In this document: positions 27,780 through 38,760 of the stretch, in pieces | Layout of the letters: each line of letters begins with the position of its first letter | Numbering within the stretch: position 1 is the first letter of the stretch | Assembly: GCF_000421465.1 (NCBI RefSeq) | Contig: NZ_ATXB01000001.1 | Coordinates: 2,201,001 to 2,265,000, forward strand | Direction of reading: 5' to 3' | Length of the DNA stretch: 64,000 nt | Source: Methylohalobius crimeensis 10Ki | Lineage (GTDB): Bacteria > Pseudomonadota > Gammaproteobacteria > Methylococcales > Methylothermaceae | The notes under the pieces: model-generated | Told to the model about the DNA's origin: nothing | Seen by the model: the letters and a program-made list of their open reading frames with translations, nothing else | Database searches by the model: none | Translations under genes and position numbers: made by a program

Positions 27780-27825
27780 GGCAGCTCCGCGAGCGGCTGG
27801 GCTTCGCGGCTGCCTTTTTGTTTTT
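27780..27825 (+). terminator. Rho-independent terminator in the argD leader
   Basis: GGCAGC with CCGCGAGC pairs with GCTTCGCGG and CTGCC around a short loop (27780-27814, one bulge). TTTTTGTTTTT follows at 27815-27825. It is oriented with argD and ends 38 bases before its start. No gene precedes it on the plus strand, because amiC is divergent from 27629. It therefore ends a short leader RNA or a small RNA, as in attenuation. Confidence 0.75.
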
Positions 27826-27863
27826 CAACCCACTCCATTATCTATTATTCTGAACGCAAGCCC

Positions 27864-29033
27864 ATGACCGACCCCATTATGCCCACGTATGCCAGACTCC
27901 CGGTCGCTTTCTCCCGCGGCGAAGGTATCTGGCTTTGGGACACCCAGGGCAAACGCTACCTTGACGCAATTTCGGGCATCGCCGTCTGCAATCTCGGCCA
28001 TGCCCATCCCACTTTGGCACGAGCTTTATGCGACCAGTCCCAACGACTTTGGCATACTTCCAATCTGTACCGGATTGAGCCGCAGGAAGCGCTGGCCGAG
28101 ACGCTCACTCGTCTCAGCGGAATGGAGAACGTCTTTTTCTGCAACTCCGGCGCCGAAGCCAACGAAGCCGCCCTCAAAATCGCCCGCGCCTACGGACATC
28201 TCCAGGGCATCGATACCCCTCGGGTCGTGGTCGCCGACCAAAGTTTCCACGGCCGCACCCTAGCCACCTTGAGCGCCACGGGCAACCCTCGGATTCAACA
28301 AGGCTTCGAGCCATTGCTGCCGGGATTCTTGCGGGTTCCTTTCGGAGATCCGAATGCCGTCGCGGTGCTGGAAGACCGAAGCGACGTGGTCGCCGTGCTG
28401 GTGGAACCGATTCAAGGCGAAGGCGGAGTCCGGATGCCGCCCAACGGCTATCTAGCCGAGCTACGTCGATTATGCGATCGAAACGGCTGGCTGTTGATGC
28501 TGGACGAGGTCCAAACCGGCATCGGCCGAACGGGACGCTGGTTCGGCGGCCAACACGAAGCGGTCACCCCGGATGTCATGACCCTGGCCAAATCCCTGGG
28601 CAACGGTTTTCCTATCGGGGCGTGCTTGGCCAAAGGGAAAGCCGCGGAAGTCTTAACGGCGGGAAGGCATGGCTCCACCTTCGGCGGCAATTTTCTCGGC
28701 TGCCGGGTGGCTTTGGAAGTACTGCGCATCATCGAGCAAGAAGGACTCATTGACCGTGCCGCGCGTCTGGGCGATCAATTGAAGGAAGCCCTTGCCCATC
28801 GGCTAGGCCGACACCCCCAAGTCAAAAACATTCGCGGCCGGGGGTTGATATTGGCCATCGAACTGGACCATCCCTGCGCCCATCTGGTCCCCGAAGCCTT
28901 GGAACGGGGACTATTGATCAACGTGACCGCAACCAACGTCCTACGATTGCTACCGCCTTTGATTCTGGAAAACAGCCAAGCCGAGCAACTGGTGGACACC
29001 CTGGTGGACCTCATCCAAGGAAAGCAACCATGA
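27864..29033 (+). CDS. argD: Acetylornithine aminotransferase
   Basis: 389 residues. PLP-dependent class III aminotransferase making N-acetylornithine. It may also act as succinyl-diaminopimelate aminotransferase. It shows [20 protein letters not shown] near 93, [11 protein letters not shown] near 213 and the PLP lysine in [14 protein letters not shown] near 242. No good ribosome-binding site precedes ATG 27864, and an in-frame ATG at 27879 is possible but shows none either. A strong terminator lies in its leader. The stop overlaps argF (ATGA at 29030-29033). Confidence 0.94.
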   Translation: MTDPIMPTYARLPVAFSRGEGIWLWDTQGKRYLDAISGIAVCNLGHAHPTLARALCDQSQRLWHTSNLYRIEPQEALAETLTRLSGMENVFFCNSGAEANEAALKIARAYGHLQGIDTPRVVVADQSFHGRTLATLSATGNPRIQQGFEPLLPGFLRVPFGDPNAVAVLEDRSDVVAVLVEPIQGEGGVRMPPNGYLAELRRLCDRNGWLLMLDEVQTGIGRTGRWFGGQHEAVTPDVMTLAKSLGNGFPIGACLAKGKAAEVLTAGRHGSTFGGNFLGCRVALEVLRIIEQEGLIDRAARLGDQLKEALAHRLGRHPQVKNIRGRGLILAIELDHPCAHLVPEALERGLLINVTATNVLRLLPPLILENSQAEQLVDTLVDLIQGKQP

Positions 29034-29926
29034 CCCGTCATTTTCTCACTTTACTGGATTTGAGCACGGATGAACTACGTGCCTTGATTCGACGCGCCAG
29101 CGAACTCAAACAAATTCAGGAACCCTTCGAGCCGCTCAAGAACAAGGTTCTGGGGATGATTTTCGAAAAGGCCTCCACGCGAACCCGAGTGTCTTTCGAG
29201 GCGGGCATCGTACAATTGGGGGGCGCGGCCATTTTTCTCTCGCCGCGCGATTCCCAGCTGGATCGGGGGGAGCCATTGGAAGACACTGCCCGCGTGATGT
29301 CGCGAATGGTAGACTGCATGGTCCTGAGGACCCATCGACACGAAAGCGTGACCCGATTCGCCGAATACTCGCGAGTACCGGTCATCAACGCCTTGACCGA
29401 CCGATTCCATCCTTGTCAATTGCTGGCCGACATGCAAACCTATTTCGAGCATCGCGGCGATATCGAGGGACGGAAGGTGGCCTGGATCGGAGATGGCAAT
29501 AATATGTGCCAGTCCTATATCAACGCCGCGCGGCAATTGAACTTTCGCCTCCATCTGGCCTGCCCGAAGGGTTACCTGCCGGAGACGGAACGGGTCGCAA
29601 CGGACGACGAACGAATTATTCTGGATCACGATCCCGCCGCGGCCGCCCAAGGAGCCGATCTGGTGGTCACCGATGTCTGGGCCAGCATGGGGCAGGAAGA
29701 AGAACAGCAACAACGCATCGAGGCTTTTAGGGAATTTCAGGTCACCGAGCAACTGATGGCCATGGCGGCACCGAATGCCCTTTTCATGCACTGTCTGCCC
29801 GCCCATCGCGGCGAAGAAGTGAGCGCCGAGGTACTGGAAGGACCGCGAAGCGTGGTATGGGACGAGGCGGAAAACCGGTTGCACGCCCAGAAAGCTCTGT
29901 TGGAATTTCTATTGCAGACTCATTGA
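29030..29926 (+). CDS. argF: Ornithine carbamoyltransferase
   Basis: 298 residues. Forms citrulline from ornithine and carbamoyl phosphate. The carbamoyl-phosphate motif is [15 protein letters not shown] near 45, with [13 protein letters not shown] near 100 and ornithine-binding and catalytic [11 protein letters not shown] near 262. The length is normal for the short anabolic type. Coupled to argD by a 4-base overlap. Confidence 0.96.
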   Translation: MTRHFLTLLDLSTDELRALIRRASELKQIQEPFEPLKNKVLGMIFEKASTRTRVSFEAGIVQLGGAAIFLSPRDSQLDRGEPLEDTARVMSRMVDCMVLRTHRHESVTRFAEYSRVPVINALTDRFHPCQLLADMQTYFEHRGDIEGRKVAWIGDGNNMCQSYINAARQLNFRLHLACPKGYLPETERVATDDERIILDHDPAAAAQGADLVVTDVWASMGQEEEQQQRIEAFREFQVTEQLMAMAAPNALFMHCLPAHRGEEVSAEVLEGPRSVVWDEAENRLHAQKALLEFLLQTH

Positions 29927-29977
29927 TAGCGGCCTTATCGCTGGAGGTCATTTGAAAACCGGATCCAGGAGACGAGC

Positions 29978-30676
29978 ATGTTAATCTTTAGCACGCCTCG
30001 GCAAAACTACGCCAGAGCCGCGCTGCTCTCGTTGCTGATGGCATTTTCCATATCGGTCGAGGCCCAAGAGCCCGCTTACATCACCGATCAGATCAAGGTG
30101 CTTTTACGCTCCGGAAAAGGCATCCAGTACAAGATACTCAGCCGCATCACCAGCGGCACCCCGGTCACCGTTCTGGAACACGACTCCCCAAGCGGATACA
30201 GCCGCATCCGCTTGCGCAACGGCACCGAGGGTTGGCTGCTGACCCGCTACCTCAGCGACAAACCCAGCGCCCATGCGCGACTCAGGCAAACCTCGAGGGA
30301 ACTGCAACAATTAACCGAAGAAAACGCTCGCTTGAAACAGGAGTTGGAATCACTCCAAGCACAGCAACGCACGCTCGCCGATCAAAAAACCGAACTGTCC
30401 GACCGCACGGGACAATTGACCTCGGAGATTCAACGGATTCGGAATGTCGCCGCCAATGCGCTGGCCATCGAATCCGAGCGTAATCAATTGCGGGAAAAAG
30501 TGGCCAACCTGGAACGGAATCTTAAACAGCTGCAACTGGAAAACCGGGCGCTCAACAGCGACAACTCCCAACGCTGGTTTTTAATCGGAGCCGGCGTGCT
30601 GGTCGGCGGCCTTGTGCTAGGTCTGATTTTGCCCCACCTTAGATGGCGCCGTCGTCATCAATGGAATTCCCTTTGA
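29978..30676 (+). CDS. SH3-domain membrane protein, YgiM/TIGR04211 type
   Basis: 232 residues. Signal-peptide-like N-terminus ending near VEAQE, an SH3b domain at about 32-95 (VLLRSGKGIQYKILSRITSGT, quoted in part), then a leucine- and glutamine-rich coiled coil at about 100-190, one membrane helix at about 198-220 (WFLIGAGVLVGGLVLGLIL) and a short basic tail. This is the layout of E. coli YgiM. The domain would face the periplasm. The function is unknown. It sits between argF and ilvD, 51 and 33 bases away. Confidence 0.85.
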   Translation: MLIFSTPRQNYARAALLSLLMAFSISVEAQEPAYITDQIKVLLRSGKGIQYKILSRITSGTPVTVLEHDSPSGYSRIRLRNGTEGWLLTRYLSDKPSAHARLRQTSRELQQLTEENARLKQELESLQAQQRTLADQKTELSDRTGQLTSEIQRIRNVAANALAIESERNQLREKVANLERNLKQLQLENRALNSDNSQRWFLIGAGVLVGGLVLGLILPHLRWRRRHQWNSL

Positions 30677-30709
30677 TCTTGAGAAAATACCCACTGGAGA
30701 ATTTTACCG

Positions 30710-32410
<1,701 letters not shown>

Positions 32411-32416
32411 CCTCCT

Positions 32417-33565
32417 ATGGCGCTCCCCACCCCCATCGAGATGATTGCCGCCCTGGTGGGCGAACCTTCGGTCAGTAGCGCCGATCCGCGCTTCGATCAA
32501 TCCAATCGGGGGGTGGTCAACCAGTTGGCGCAGTGGCTGGACGAGGCCGGATTCGAAGTCACCCTGCAAGCGGTAACGAAAAACAAAGTCAACTTGATCG
32601 CCACTCTGGGTCCCGCCGCAGCAGGCGAAGGACTGGTACTCAGCGGTCATACCGACACCGTTCCTTTCGATGAAGGACAGTGGTCCCAAGATCCATTTCG
32701 ACTAACTCAGCGAGACGGACGCTTGTACGGTCTCGGAACGGCGGATATGAAATCCTTCTTCGCCTTGATTCTGGCTGCGGTGCAAGAAATTTTACCCCGG
32801 CGGCTTAAGCGGCCATTGGTCGTCTTGGCCACCGCCGACGAGGAAAGCACCATGGATGGCGCTCGCCTGCTGGCCGATACCGGACTTCCCGCGGGGCGCT
32901 TCGCGGTCATCGGCGAACCCACCGACCTCAAACCGGTCCGAATGCACAAGGGCGTGCTAATGGAATCGGTGGAAGTCATCGGCCGCAGCGGCCATGCCAG
33001 CAATCCCGCTTTGGGGGCCAATGCCCTGGAAGGCATGACGTCGGTACTCCAAGCGCTCCTGGGTTGGCGCGACGAACTCAGCCAAGACCAAAACCCGGAC
33101 TTCGAGGTCCCCTTCCCTACCCTCAATCTGGGCGCCATTCACGGCGGGGACAGTCCCAACCGAATTTGCGGCCACTGCCGGACCTATTTGGATCTGCGCC
33201 TCCTACCGGGGATGCCCCCCGATGCGGTCCGAAGCGAACTTAAGCGGCGGGTGGAAACCGCTCTGACCGTCCATCCCAAACTCAAATCTCATGTCGAATC
33301 CTTGTTCGCCGGCGTCCCCGCATTCGAAACCAGCGCCGATGCCGACTTGGTGCGGCTTTGTGAAACCCTCACCGGTCAAACTGCCGGTGCCGTGGCCTTC
33401 GCCACCGAGGCCCCCTATTTGGCCGCGCTCGGATTGGAAACGATCGTCTTGGGGGCCGGTTCCATCGACCAGGCTCATCAACCCGACGAATATCTCTCTC
33501 TGCACCAGATCGATCCGGCCATCGGGATCTTGCGCCGGTTGATCGAACGCCACTGCCTGGCATGA
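32417..33565 (+). CDS. argE: Acetylornithine deacetylase
   Basis: 382 residues, M20 zinc peptidase family. Metal-binding motifs are SGHTDTVPFD near 76, GLGTADMKSFFA near 105, and TADEESTMDGA near 138. It removes acetate from N-acetylornithine. It lies six bases after ilvD and three bases before argA. Having argE together with an ArgA-type synthase shows the linear, non-recycling arginine route. Confidence 0.93.
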   Translation: MALPTPIEMIAALVGEPSVSSADPRFDQSNRGVVNQLAQWLDEAGFEVTLQAVTKNKVNLIATLGPAAAGEGLVLSGHTDTVPFDEGQWSQDPFRLTQRDGRLYGLGTADMKSFFALILAAVQEILPRRLKRPLVVLATADEESTMDGARLLADTGLPAGRFAVIGEPTDLKPVRMHKGVLMESVEVIGRSGHASNPALGANALEGMTSVLQALLGWRDELSQDQNPDFEVPFPTLNLGAIHGGDSPNRICGHCRTYLDLRLLPGMPPDAVRSELKRRVETALTVHPKLKSHVESLFAGVPAFETSADADLVRLCETLTGQTAGAVAFATEAPYLAALGLETIVLGAGSIDQAHQPDEYLSLHQIDPAIGILRRLIERHCLA

Positions 33566-33568
33566 ACG

Positions 33569-34876
33569 ATGGACACGACTTCCTATGTTCGCTGGCTCCG
33601 TAGTTCCTCTCCTTACATTCACGCCCATCGTGGCCGAACCTTCGTGGTCACCTTCGGCGGAGAAACCCTGCTCGATCCAACCTTTCCTCATCTAATCCAT
33701 GATTTGGCCCTGCTCCACGGGCTGGGCGCCCGTCTGGTCCTGGTGTATGGCATTCGTCCTCAGATCGAAAACCGCCTTTCGGCTCGAGGAATTGCCTGGC
33801 GCTACGCCGACGGGCTTCGCATCACCGATGCGGCGGCGCTGGCTTGCGTCAAGGAAGCGGCCGGTACCGCCCGCGTGGAAATCGAAGCGCTGTTATCCAT
33901 GGGACTGGCCGACTCTCCGATGGCGGGGGTGCGGTTGAGGGTCAGTTCGGGAAATTTCGTAACCGCTAAGCCCCTAGGGGTGCGAGATGGAGTTGATTTC
34001 GAGTTCACCGGGGAAGTCCGGCGGGTGGATAAAGAGGCGATTCATCGGCAATTGGATCAAGGCAACCTCGTAACGCTGGCGCCGCTCGGATATTCACCCA
34101 CCGGCGAAATCTTCAATTTGAGTGCGGAAGAAGTGGCGACCTCAGTGGCGAGTGCGCTAAACGCAGACAAATTATTGATCTTGATGGAAACCGCCTGTCG
34201 GGATTCCGCCACGGAACAAGCCATTCCCCAGATGACCTGCCAAGAAGCCCGTGACTTACTGGTGGCAAAAACCTTCGATCCGGAAACCAGCCGTCACCTT
34301 GAGGCGGCGGTTGCCGCCATCAACCGAGGCGTGGCGAGGGTTCATCTTCTCGACCGGCACACGGACGGTGCTCTGCTCCTGGAGCTTTTCACCCGCGACG
34401 GCATCGGCACCCTGATCTCGGCCGAGCCCTTCGAGAACCTGCGCCCGGCACGACTCGAAGATATCCCGGGAATCCTGGAACTCATCGAGCCTTTCGAACG
34501 GCAAGGCATACTGGTCAAGCGTTCGAGGGAAAAATTGGAAATGGAAATCGGTGATTTTTGGGTCATCGACCGCGACGGCCTGGTCGTCGGCTGCGCCGCC
34601 CTGCACGCATTTCCCACCGACCGCATCGGAGAACTCGCCTGTCTGGTCCTGCATCCGGACTACCGCGGCCAGGATCATGGCCGTCGCCTGCTCGAGCACA
34701 TCGAATATCAAGCACGCCGGAAAGGATTAACCCAATTGGTCGCGCTCACCACCCGAACCGCCCATTGGTTCCTGGAACGAGGTTTCCAACTGACGGATTT
34801 TAAAGCCCTTCCAACTCAACGCAGGAAATATTACAACAATACCCGAAACTCCAAAGTGCTCATCAAAGCCTTATGA
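33569..34876 (+). CDS. argA: N-acetylglutamate synthase
   Basis: 435 residues. N-terminal amino-acid-kinase-like domain (about 1-280: RTFVVTFGGETLLD, LVLVYGIRPQIE) fused to a GNAT acetyltransferase (about 290-435: LACLVLHPDYRGQDHGRRLL). It performs the first step of arginine synthesis and is normally feedback-inhibited by arginine through the kinase-like domain. The downstream cpdA-like gene overlaps its stop (34873-34876). Confidence 0.94.
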   Translation: MDTTSYVRWLRSSSPYIHAHRGRTFVVTFGGETLLDPTFPHLIHDLALLHGLGARLVLVYGIRPQIENRLSARGIAWRYADGLRITDAAALACVKEAAGTARVEIEALLSMGLADSPMAGVRLRVSSGNFVTAKPLGVRDGVDFEFTGEVRRVDKEAIHRQLDQGNLVTLAPLGYSPTGEIFNLSAEEVATSVASALNADKLLILMETACRDSATEQAIPQMTCQEARDLLVAKTFDPETSRHLEAAVAAINRGVARVHLLDRHTDGALLLELFTRDGIGTLISAEPFENLRPARLEDIPGILELIEPFERQGILVKRSREKLEMEIGDFWVIDRDGLVVGCAALHAFPTDRIGELACLVLHPDYRGQDHGRRLLEHIEYQARRKGLTQLVALTTRTAHWFLERGFQLTDFKALPTQRRKYYNNTRNSKVLIKAL

Positions 34877-35724
34877 CCCTGCATTCCGATTCAAAACCTA
34901 CCCCCGTCACCTGGCATTTAGCCCACCACGGGAAACCGCTCAGGCTGTTGCAAATCTCCGACTCACACTTGCTGGAGCATCCCCGGCAAACACTCATGGG
35001 CGTCAATACGGAACGAAGTTTTCGCGAAGTATTAATCCGACTTCAGAACACCGAAGAATGGCCGCCCGATTTGATCCTCGTGACCGGGGATCTGGTCCAA
35101 GACCCTTTCCCGGGCGCCTATGAGCGTTTGTTCGACTATCTCGAAAAACTTGAAATTCCGTGGGCCTGCCTTCCGGGTAATCACGACGATCCGGCGATGA
35201 TGGCTCGCATCATGTGCCGAAAAGAACAACATTGCGCCGGACGTATCCTGAGTCGGTCCTGGCAGATTATCTGTTTAAATAGTCACCGCCACGGCTCTCA
35301 CGGCGGGCATCTCAACCCGAAGGAATTGGAGTACTTGACCGGTTGCCTGGCGGAAACCTCCGATTTTTTCAGCCTGATCGCCCTTCACCACCCTCCCCTC
35401 TCGGTGGGAAGCGCCTGGATGGATACCATGCGGCTCGACAACGGCCCGGAACTTTTGGATTGTCTCGCGCGTTTTCCCAACGTGAAAGGCGTCATTTTCG
35501 GCCACGTCCATCAAGTATTCGAGAGCCGGTATCGGTCGATTCGATTGTGGAGCACTCCCTCCACTTGCTTCCAATTCCAGCCCAAATCGGAAACCTTCGC
35601 GCTCGATGTCGAAGCGGCCGGGTGGCGTTGGTTGGAACTTCACCCCAGCGGCCAAATTCATACGTGGGTAAAGCGACTGGACCACCCGCCGCCGGACCTC
35701 GATTTTTCCCTGGCGGGCTACTGA
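34873..35724 (+). CDS. cpdA: CpdA-like metallophosphoesterase
   Basis: 283 residues. Calcineurin-like phosphoesterase motifs in order: LLQISDSHL near 27, LVTGDLVQD near 72, PGNHDD near 103, ALHHPP near 174 and IFGHVHQ near 212. This pattern is typical of 3',5'-cyclic-AMP phosphodiesterase CpdA. Coupled to argA by ATGA. A cyclic-nucleotide-degrading enzyme is interesting beside the cNMP-binding protein encoded at 1727-3727. Related class III enzymes act on other phosphodiesters, so the substrate is inferred. Confidence 0.82.
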   Translation: MTLHSDSKPTPVTWHLAHHGKPLRLLQISDSHLLEHPRQTLMGVNTERSFREVLIRLQNTEEWPPDLILVTGDLVQDPFPGAYERLFDYLEKLEIPWACLPGNHDDPAMMARIMCRKEQHCAGRILSRSWQIICLNSHRHGSHGGHLNPKELEYLTGCLAETSDFFSLIALHHPPLSVGSAWMDTMRLDNGPELLDCLARFPNVKGVIFGHVHQVFESRYRSIRLWSTPSTCFQFQPKSETFALDVEAAGWRWLELHPSGQIHTWVKRLDHPPPDLDFSLAGY

Positions 35725-35725
35725 C

Positions 35726-36922
35726 TCAAAAACGGAAAGACGCCAACAACGCAAACATATGCCAATGCCGCTGGCGCTCGGAAAGATCCGGGCTTTCCGA
35801 AAAAGCCAGCCAGCCGGTGCCATCCACATTGTGGTATTCGGCGCGCACCATAAACGCATTGGTAATATCCCAACGGATGCCTACCGTCCAATCGCGGGCA
35901 AAGCGGGTGTGACGGGGACGGCCGGTGAGGGCGGCGAATTTACGACCGCTGGTATCGTCGCGGTCGGCGAAAAACACATCGTAGCGGGCGACTAGCTCCA
36001 CGGAAGGCAACGGACGATAGCCTGCTTGAAGATAATAACTCTCACTGGTGACACTCATATCGGGTAATAAACGACCAAAATTATTAACCTCACTAAAACG
36101 CAGTGCGTATTCACCGGTCAGAGAAAACTTTTCACCGTCGTATTGGGCAGAAAAAATGACTGGTGCTATCGTTGCATCTCCAGCCTGAAAAGGATTGCTC
36201 CTAGAAGGATCATATCGGGAATGTACTTGAGCCCCCGTCAAGGCCAAACGTATCAATCCGCCTTGCAGCTCATAAGATAAACGCCCGATATAAGAAAACC
36301 TCGGCTCAAAACGACCGGGAAAATTTCCACCAATAACTAAACGCTCAAATTCCTTATCCTTAGTACCATTAGGCCAACCCGCTCCCAGACGAAGAAACCA
36401 ATCACCCCAGTTGGTGGAATATTCTCCATAGAATTGAAATCCGTCGCTGGCAAGACCAAAATTACGGGTTCGATCAAAATAAATACTCTGGGGGAGGAAA
36501 ATCGTCGGCCGAGTAAAAGCCACATCCCGAGTTTCGTTATAGAAACCCAAGGGATTTTTGACCCGGCCTAACATGATCCCCGCGCGGCCCTCGGTACCGG
36601 ACCAAAAGGCATAGTCGGCCAGGGCATAATCGAGCCGAAATTCATTGGGGTTGATCCGTCCGACACGGCGAAATACACCTTGCGCCGCCAGCATCAACGG
36701 CCCGTAAGGTCGTACCGAGAGATTGACGCCGGCCTCGGTAAAATCCAGGCTGCCGCTTTCACTGTCGCCGTAAAAATTATTCGCCGAAGTCAGGACAAAA
36801 CCTTGACTCAAAAAGCCATGAATTTGAGCGGTCCCTAACCATCCTTGCTCTTCCGCGCCACAGATCGAGCTCCATCCTAAAAAAACCGCCGCAGTCAGAA
36901 GTTGTTTCATATTGGAAATCAT
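35726..36922 (-). CDS. Outer-membrane beta-barrel (porin-like) protein
   Basis: 398 residues. Signal peptide ending at CGAEEQ (SIC-GA region), then alternating amphipathic strands rich in Y, W and G, ending in an aromatic residue (FALLASFRF), as outer-membrane barrels do. Segments such as LGRVKNPLGFYNETRDVAFTR resemble specific porins. ATG 36922 has GAGG 12 bases upstream, and ATG 36910 is an alternative. The middle part (about 36050-36550) is visibly more AT-rich than its neighbours. It is 13 bases after the PstS-like gene and ends one base from cpdA. Confidence 0.75.
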   Translation of the reverse strand: MISNMKQLLTAAVFLGWSSICGAEEQGWLGTAQIHGFLSQGFVLTSANNFYGDSESGSLDFTEAGVNLSVRPYGPLMLAAQGVFRRVGRINPNEFRLDYALADYAFWSGTEGRAGIMLGRVKNPLGFYNETRDVAFTRPTIFLPQSIYFDRTRNFGLASDGFQFYGEYSTNWGDWFLRLGAGWPNGTKDKEFERLVIGGNFPGRFEPRFSYIGRLSYELQGGLIRLALTGAQVHSRYDPSRSNPFQAGDATIAPVIFSAQYDGEKFSLTGEYALRFSEVNNFGRLLPDMSVTSESYYLQAGYRPLPSVELVARYDVFFADRDDTSGRKFAALTGRPRHTRFARDWTVGIRWDITNAFMVRAEYHNVDGTGWLAFSESPDLSERQRHWHMFALLASFRF

Positions 36923-36935
36923 TGACCAGGAAACC

Positions 36936-37382
36936 TCAATGGACTGTGACAGCCTTCACCGATGTATCAAGACCCTCCCCCCCCAAATAACCGATCGCGC
37001 CATCCATAGAAGCGATTTGTTTACGCATTTCCTCCACACTGTCAACTTCAATAGGCGCTTGACCAGTGCCGGAAAACACATTCCGGTCCCAGATTCGGCG
37101 CAATTGATGGGGATAGATTCTCAAAACCTTTTTACAAAAGGCGCGATGAAGCGGGTGATTATCCGGTAGGACGAAAACTTTTATCGGGGTATCATCCGGC
37201 CAGGTACGGCGACGCATGGCAAAAATCGCACGCGCCTCGTTGCGGCGCAACGAATCGACCACAACGTCGGGATGCGTAATCGTGACGGGAGCGGACACTG
37301 ATTCATCACCATAGCAAAGCAAATCGCCGATCAACAAAATCGGCAGCAAAACCAGCCAACTTACCCAACGCAATCCAGGCAA
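36936..37382 (-). CDS. Small PstS-like periplasmic binding-domain protein
   Basis: 148 residues. Signal peptide (VSWLVLLPILLIGDLLCYG), then a short fold similar to part of phosphate-binding PstS proteins (SLRRNEARAIFAMRRRTWPD, PIKVFVLPDNHPLHRAFCKK, ASMDGAIGYLGG). It is half the usual length of a substrate-binding protein. Such short proteins often precede porin-like genes, as here. Anion binding is possible but not shown. It contains a G8 tract on the coding strand at 36977-36984, near its C-terminus. Confidence 0.65.
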   Translation of the reverse strand: MPGLRWVSWLVLLPILLIGDLLCYGDESVSAPVTITHPDVVVDSLRRNEARAIFAMRRRTWPDDTPIKVFVLPDNHPLHRAFCKKVLRIYPHQLRRIWDRNVFSGTGQAPIEVDSVEEMRKQIASMDGAIGYLGGEGLDTSVKAVTVH

Positions 37383-37418
37383 CCTTCCCCCTAATGCCTG
37401 CGTTCAATCATCCTGACT

Positions 37419-37943
37419 TTAGAACTGACCGCGGGTCGTCAGAAAACCCTTAGGATCGACCGGAACCGTGCCTTGAATCAACAACTCCCCCAATTCCGCC
37501 AATGCTTGCCGGTAGACGGCCCGCTTAAAATAAACAACTTCCCGGACCGGACGCCAATAATCCACCCATCGCCAGGCATCGAACTCCGGCTTGTGACAGC
37601 GGTCCAATTGAATGCGATTTTCCTGCCCTCGCAACCGCAGCAAAAACCAGACTTGTTTTTGTCCGATACAAAGAGGAAACGAATGACGCCGGATATATCG
37701 TTCCGGAAGCCGATAACGCAACCAGTTCTGGGTTCGGCCGATCACGTCGACATCTTTTCGGATAAGCCCGGTTTCCTCGTATAACTCGCGAAACATGGCA
37801 ACCTCCGGACTCTCCCTCGACTTGATCCCCCCTTGGGGAAACTGCCAGGAACGCATCCCCACCCGCCGCGCCCAAAAAACCTGGCCGGAATCGTTGCACA
37901 AAACGATTCCCACATTTAGGCGATAACCTTCAGAATCAATCAT
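37419..37943 (-). CDS. rppH: RNA pyrophosphohydrolase (Nudix)
   Basis: 174 residues. Nudix box at about 38-61 ([20 protein letters not shown], followed by TGLI), preceded by SWQFPQG, both typical of RppH/NudH. It removes pyrophosphate from mRNA 5' ends to trigger decay. Full length. It is divergent from the HAD phosphatase gene across an AT-rich 90-base gap. Confidence 0.95.
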   Translation of the reverse strand: MIDSEGYRLNVGIVLCNDSGQVFWARRVGMRSWQFPQGGIKSRESPEVAMFRELYEETGLIRKDVDVIGRTQNWLRYRLPERYIRRHSFPLCIGQKQVWFLLRLRGQENRIQLDRCHKPEFDAWRWVDYWRPVREVVYFKRAVYRQALAELGELLIQGTVPVDPKGFLTTRGQF

Positions 37944-37970
37944 AGCCTAATGCTGCAGGTAAGATTGGAT

Positions 37971-37999
37971 TTGATGATAAAATTTATTGTTCATATATA
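37971..37999 (+). promoter_or_regulatory. Predicted sigma-70 promoter of the HAD phosphatase gene
   Basis: TTGATG (37971-37976), a 17-base spacer, and TATATA (37994-37999). Transcription would start about 28 bases before the GTG start at 38034. Predicted only. Confidence 0.55.
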
Positions 38000-38033
38000 A
38001 ATATAACCTACACAACCCACCAAAGCATCGCAA

Positions 38034-38735
38034 GTGATTCCAAACCAGTCTCTCACCTTGTTCGACCTGGACAATACGCTCCTCGGTGGCGATAGCGACT
38101 ACCTATGGGGCCAATTTTTGGTGGAACAGGGCATTGTCGATCCCGAAACTTATGCAGCGGCCAACCGCCGCTTTTATCAGCAATACCGGCAAGGCAGCTT
38201 GGACATTGCCGAATTTCTCACCTTTTCCCTCAAACCCTTGAGCGAGCATCCTCCGGAACGCCTGTACGCTTGGCGCGAACGGTTCGTCGCTGAAAAAATC
38301 GAGCCTCTCGTTCTTCCCGCGGCCCAGATCCTGGTACACTACCATCGAGAACGCGGCGATCGATTAGCGATTATTACCGCAACCAATGCTTTCGTTACCG
38401 AGCCGATCGCTGAATTATTCGGCATCCAGCACCTGATAGCCACTCAGCCGGAATTTCGTCAAGGACGCTACACCGGCCGATTCACCGGCACCCCTTGCTT
38501 TCAAGCAGGCAAGGTCACGCGCCTGATGGCATGGCTTAGGGAACAAGGTCTGAGTATGAAACAGTCCACTTTCTACAGCGACTCCCACAACGATCTGCCC
38601 CTACTGGAGAAAGTCCGCCAGCCGGTGGCCGTCGATCCGGATTCTTCTCTGGAACAAACGGCCAGACACCGCAATTGGCCGATTCTAACCTTGCGTCAAA
38701 CCGCTGAGCCTGTACGCTTAGATGGTCCCTCTTAG
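38034..38735 (+). CDS. HAD-IB family phosphatase, SerB-like
   Basis: 233 residues with a GTG start. HAD motif I is FDLDNTLL (D11 and D13), motif II IITATNAFV, and motif III with KVTRL then YSDSHNDLPLLE. It belongs to the HAD-IB group that includes phosphoserine phosphatase. The real substrate is unknown. No Shine-Dalgarno sequence is evident, and a near-consensus promoter lies at 37971-37999, so the leader is short. Confidence 0.82.
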   Translation: MIPNQSLTLFDLDNTLLGGDSDYLWGQFLVEQGIVDPETYAAANRRFYQQYRQGSLDIAEFLTFSLKPLSEHPPERLYAWRERFVAEKIEPLVLPAAQILVHYHRERGDRLAIITATNAFVTEPIAELFGIQHLIATQPEFRQGRYTGRFTGTPCFQAGKVTRLMAWLREQGLSMKQSTFYSDSHNDLPLLEKVRQPVAVDPDSSLEQTARHRNWPILTLRQTAEPVRLDGPS

Positions 38736-38760
38736 CCGTCCCCGGAGGGAATTGTTTCAT

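Noticed and set aside
27766-27867. 33-codon leader-peptide frame overlapping the argD start by ATGA
   Set aside because: It has only two arginine codons and no ribosome-binding site, and it runs through the terminator stem. Chance is more likely than an attenuation peptide.
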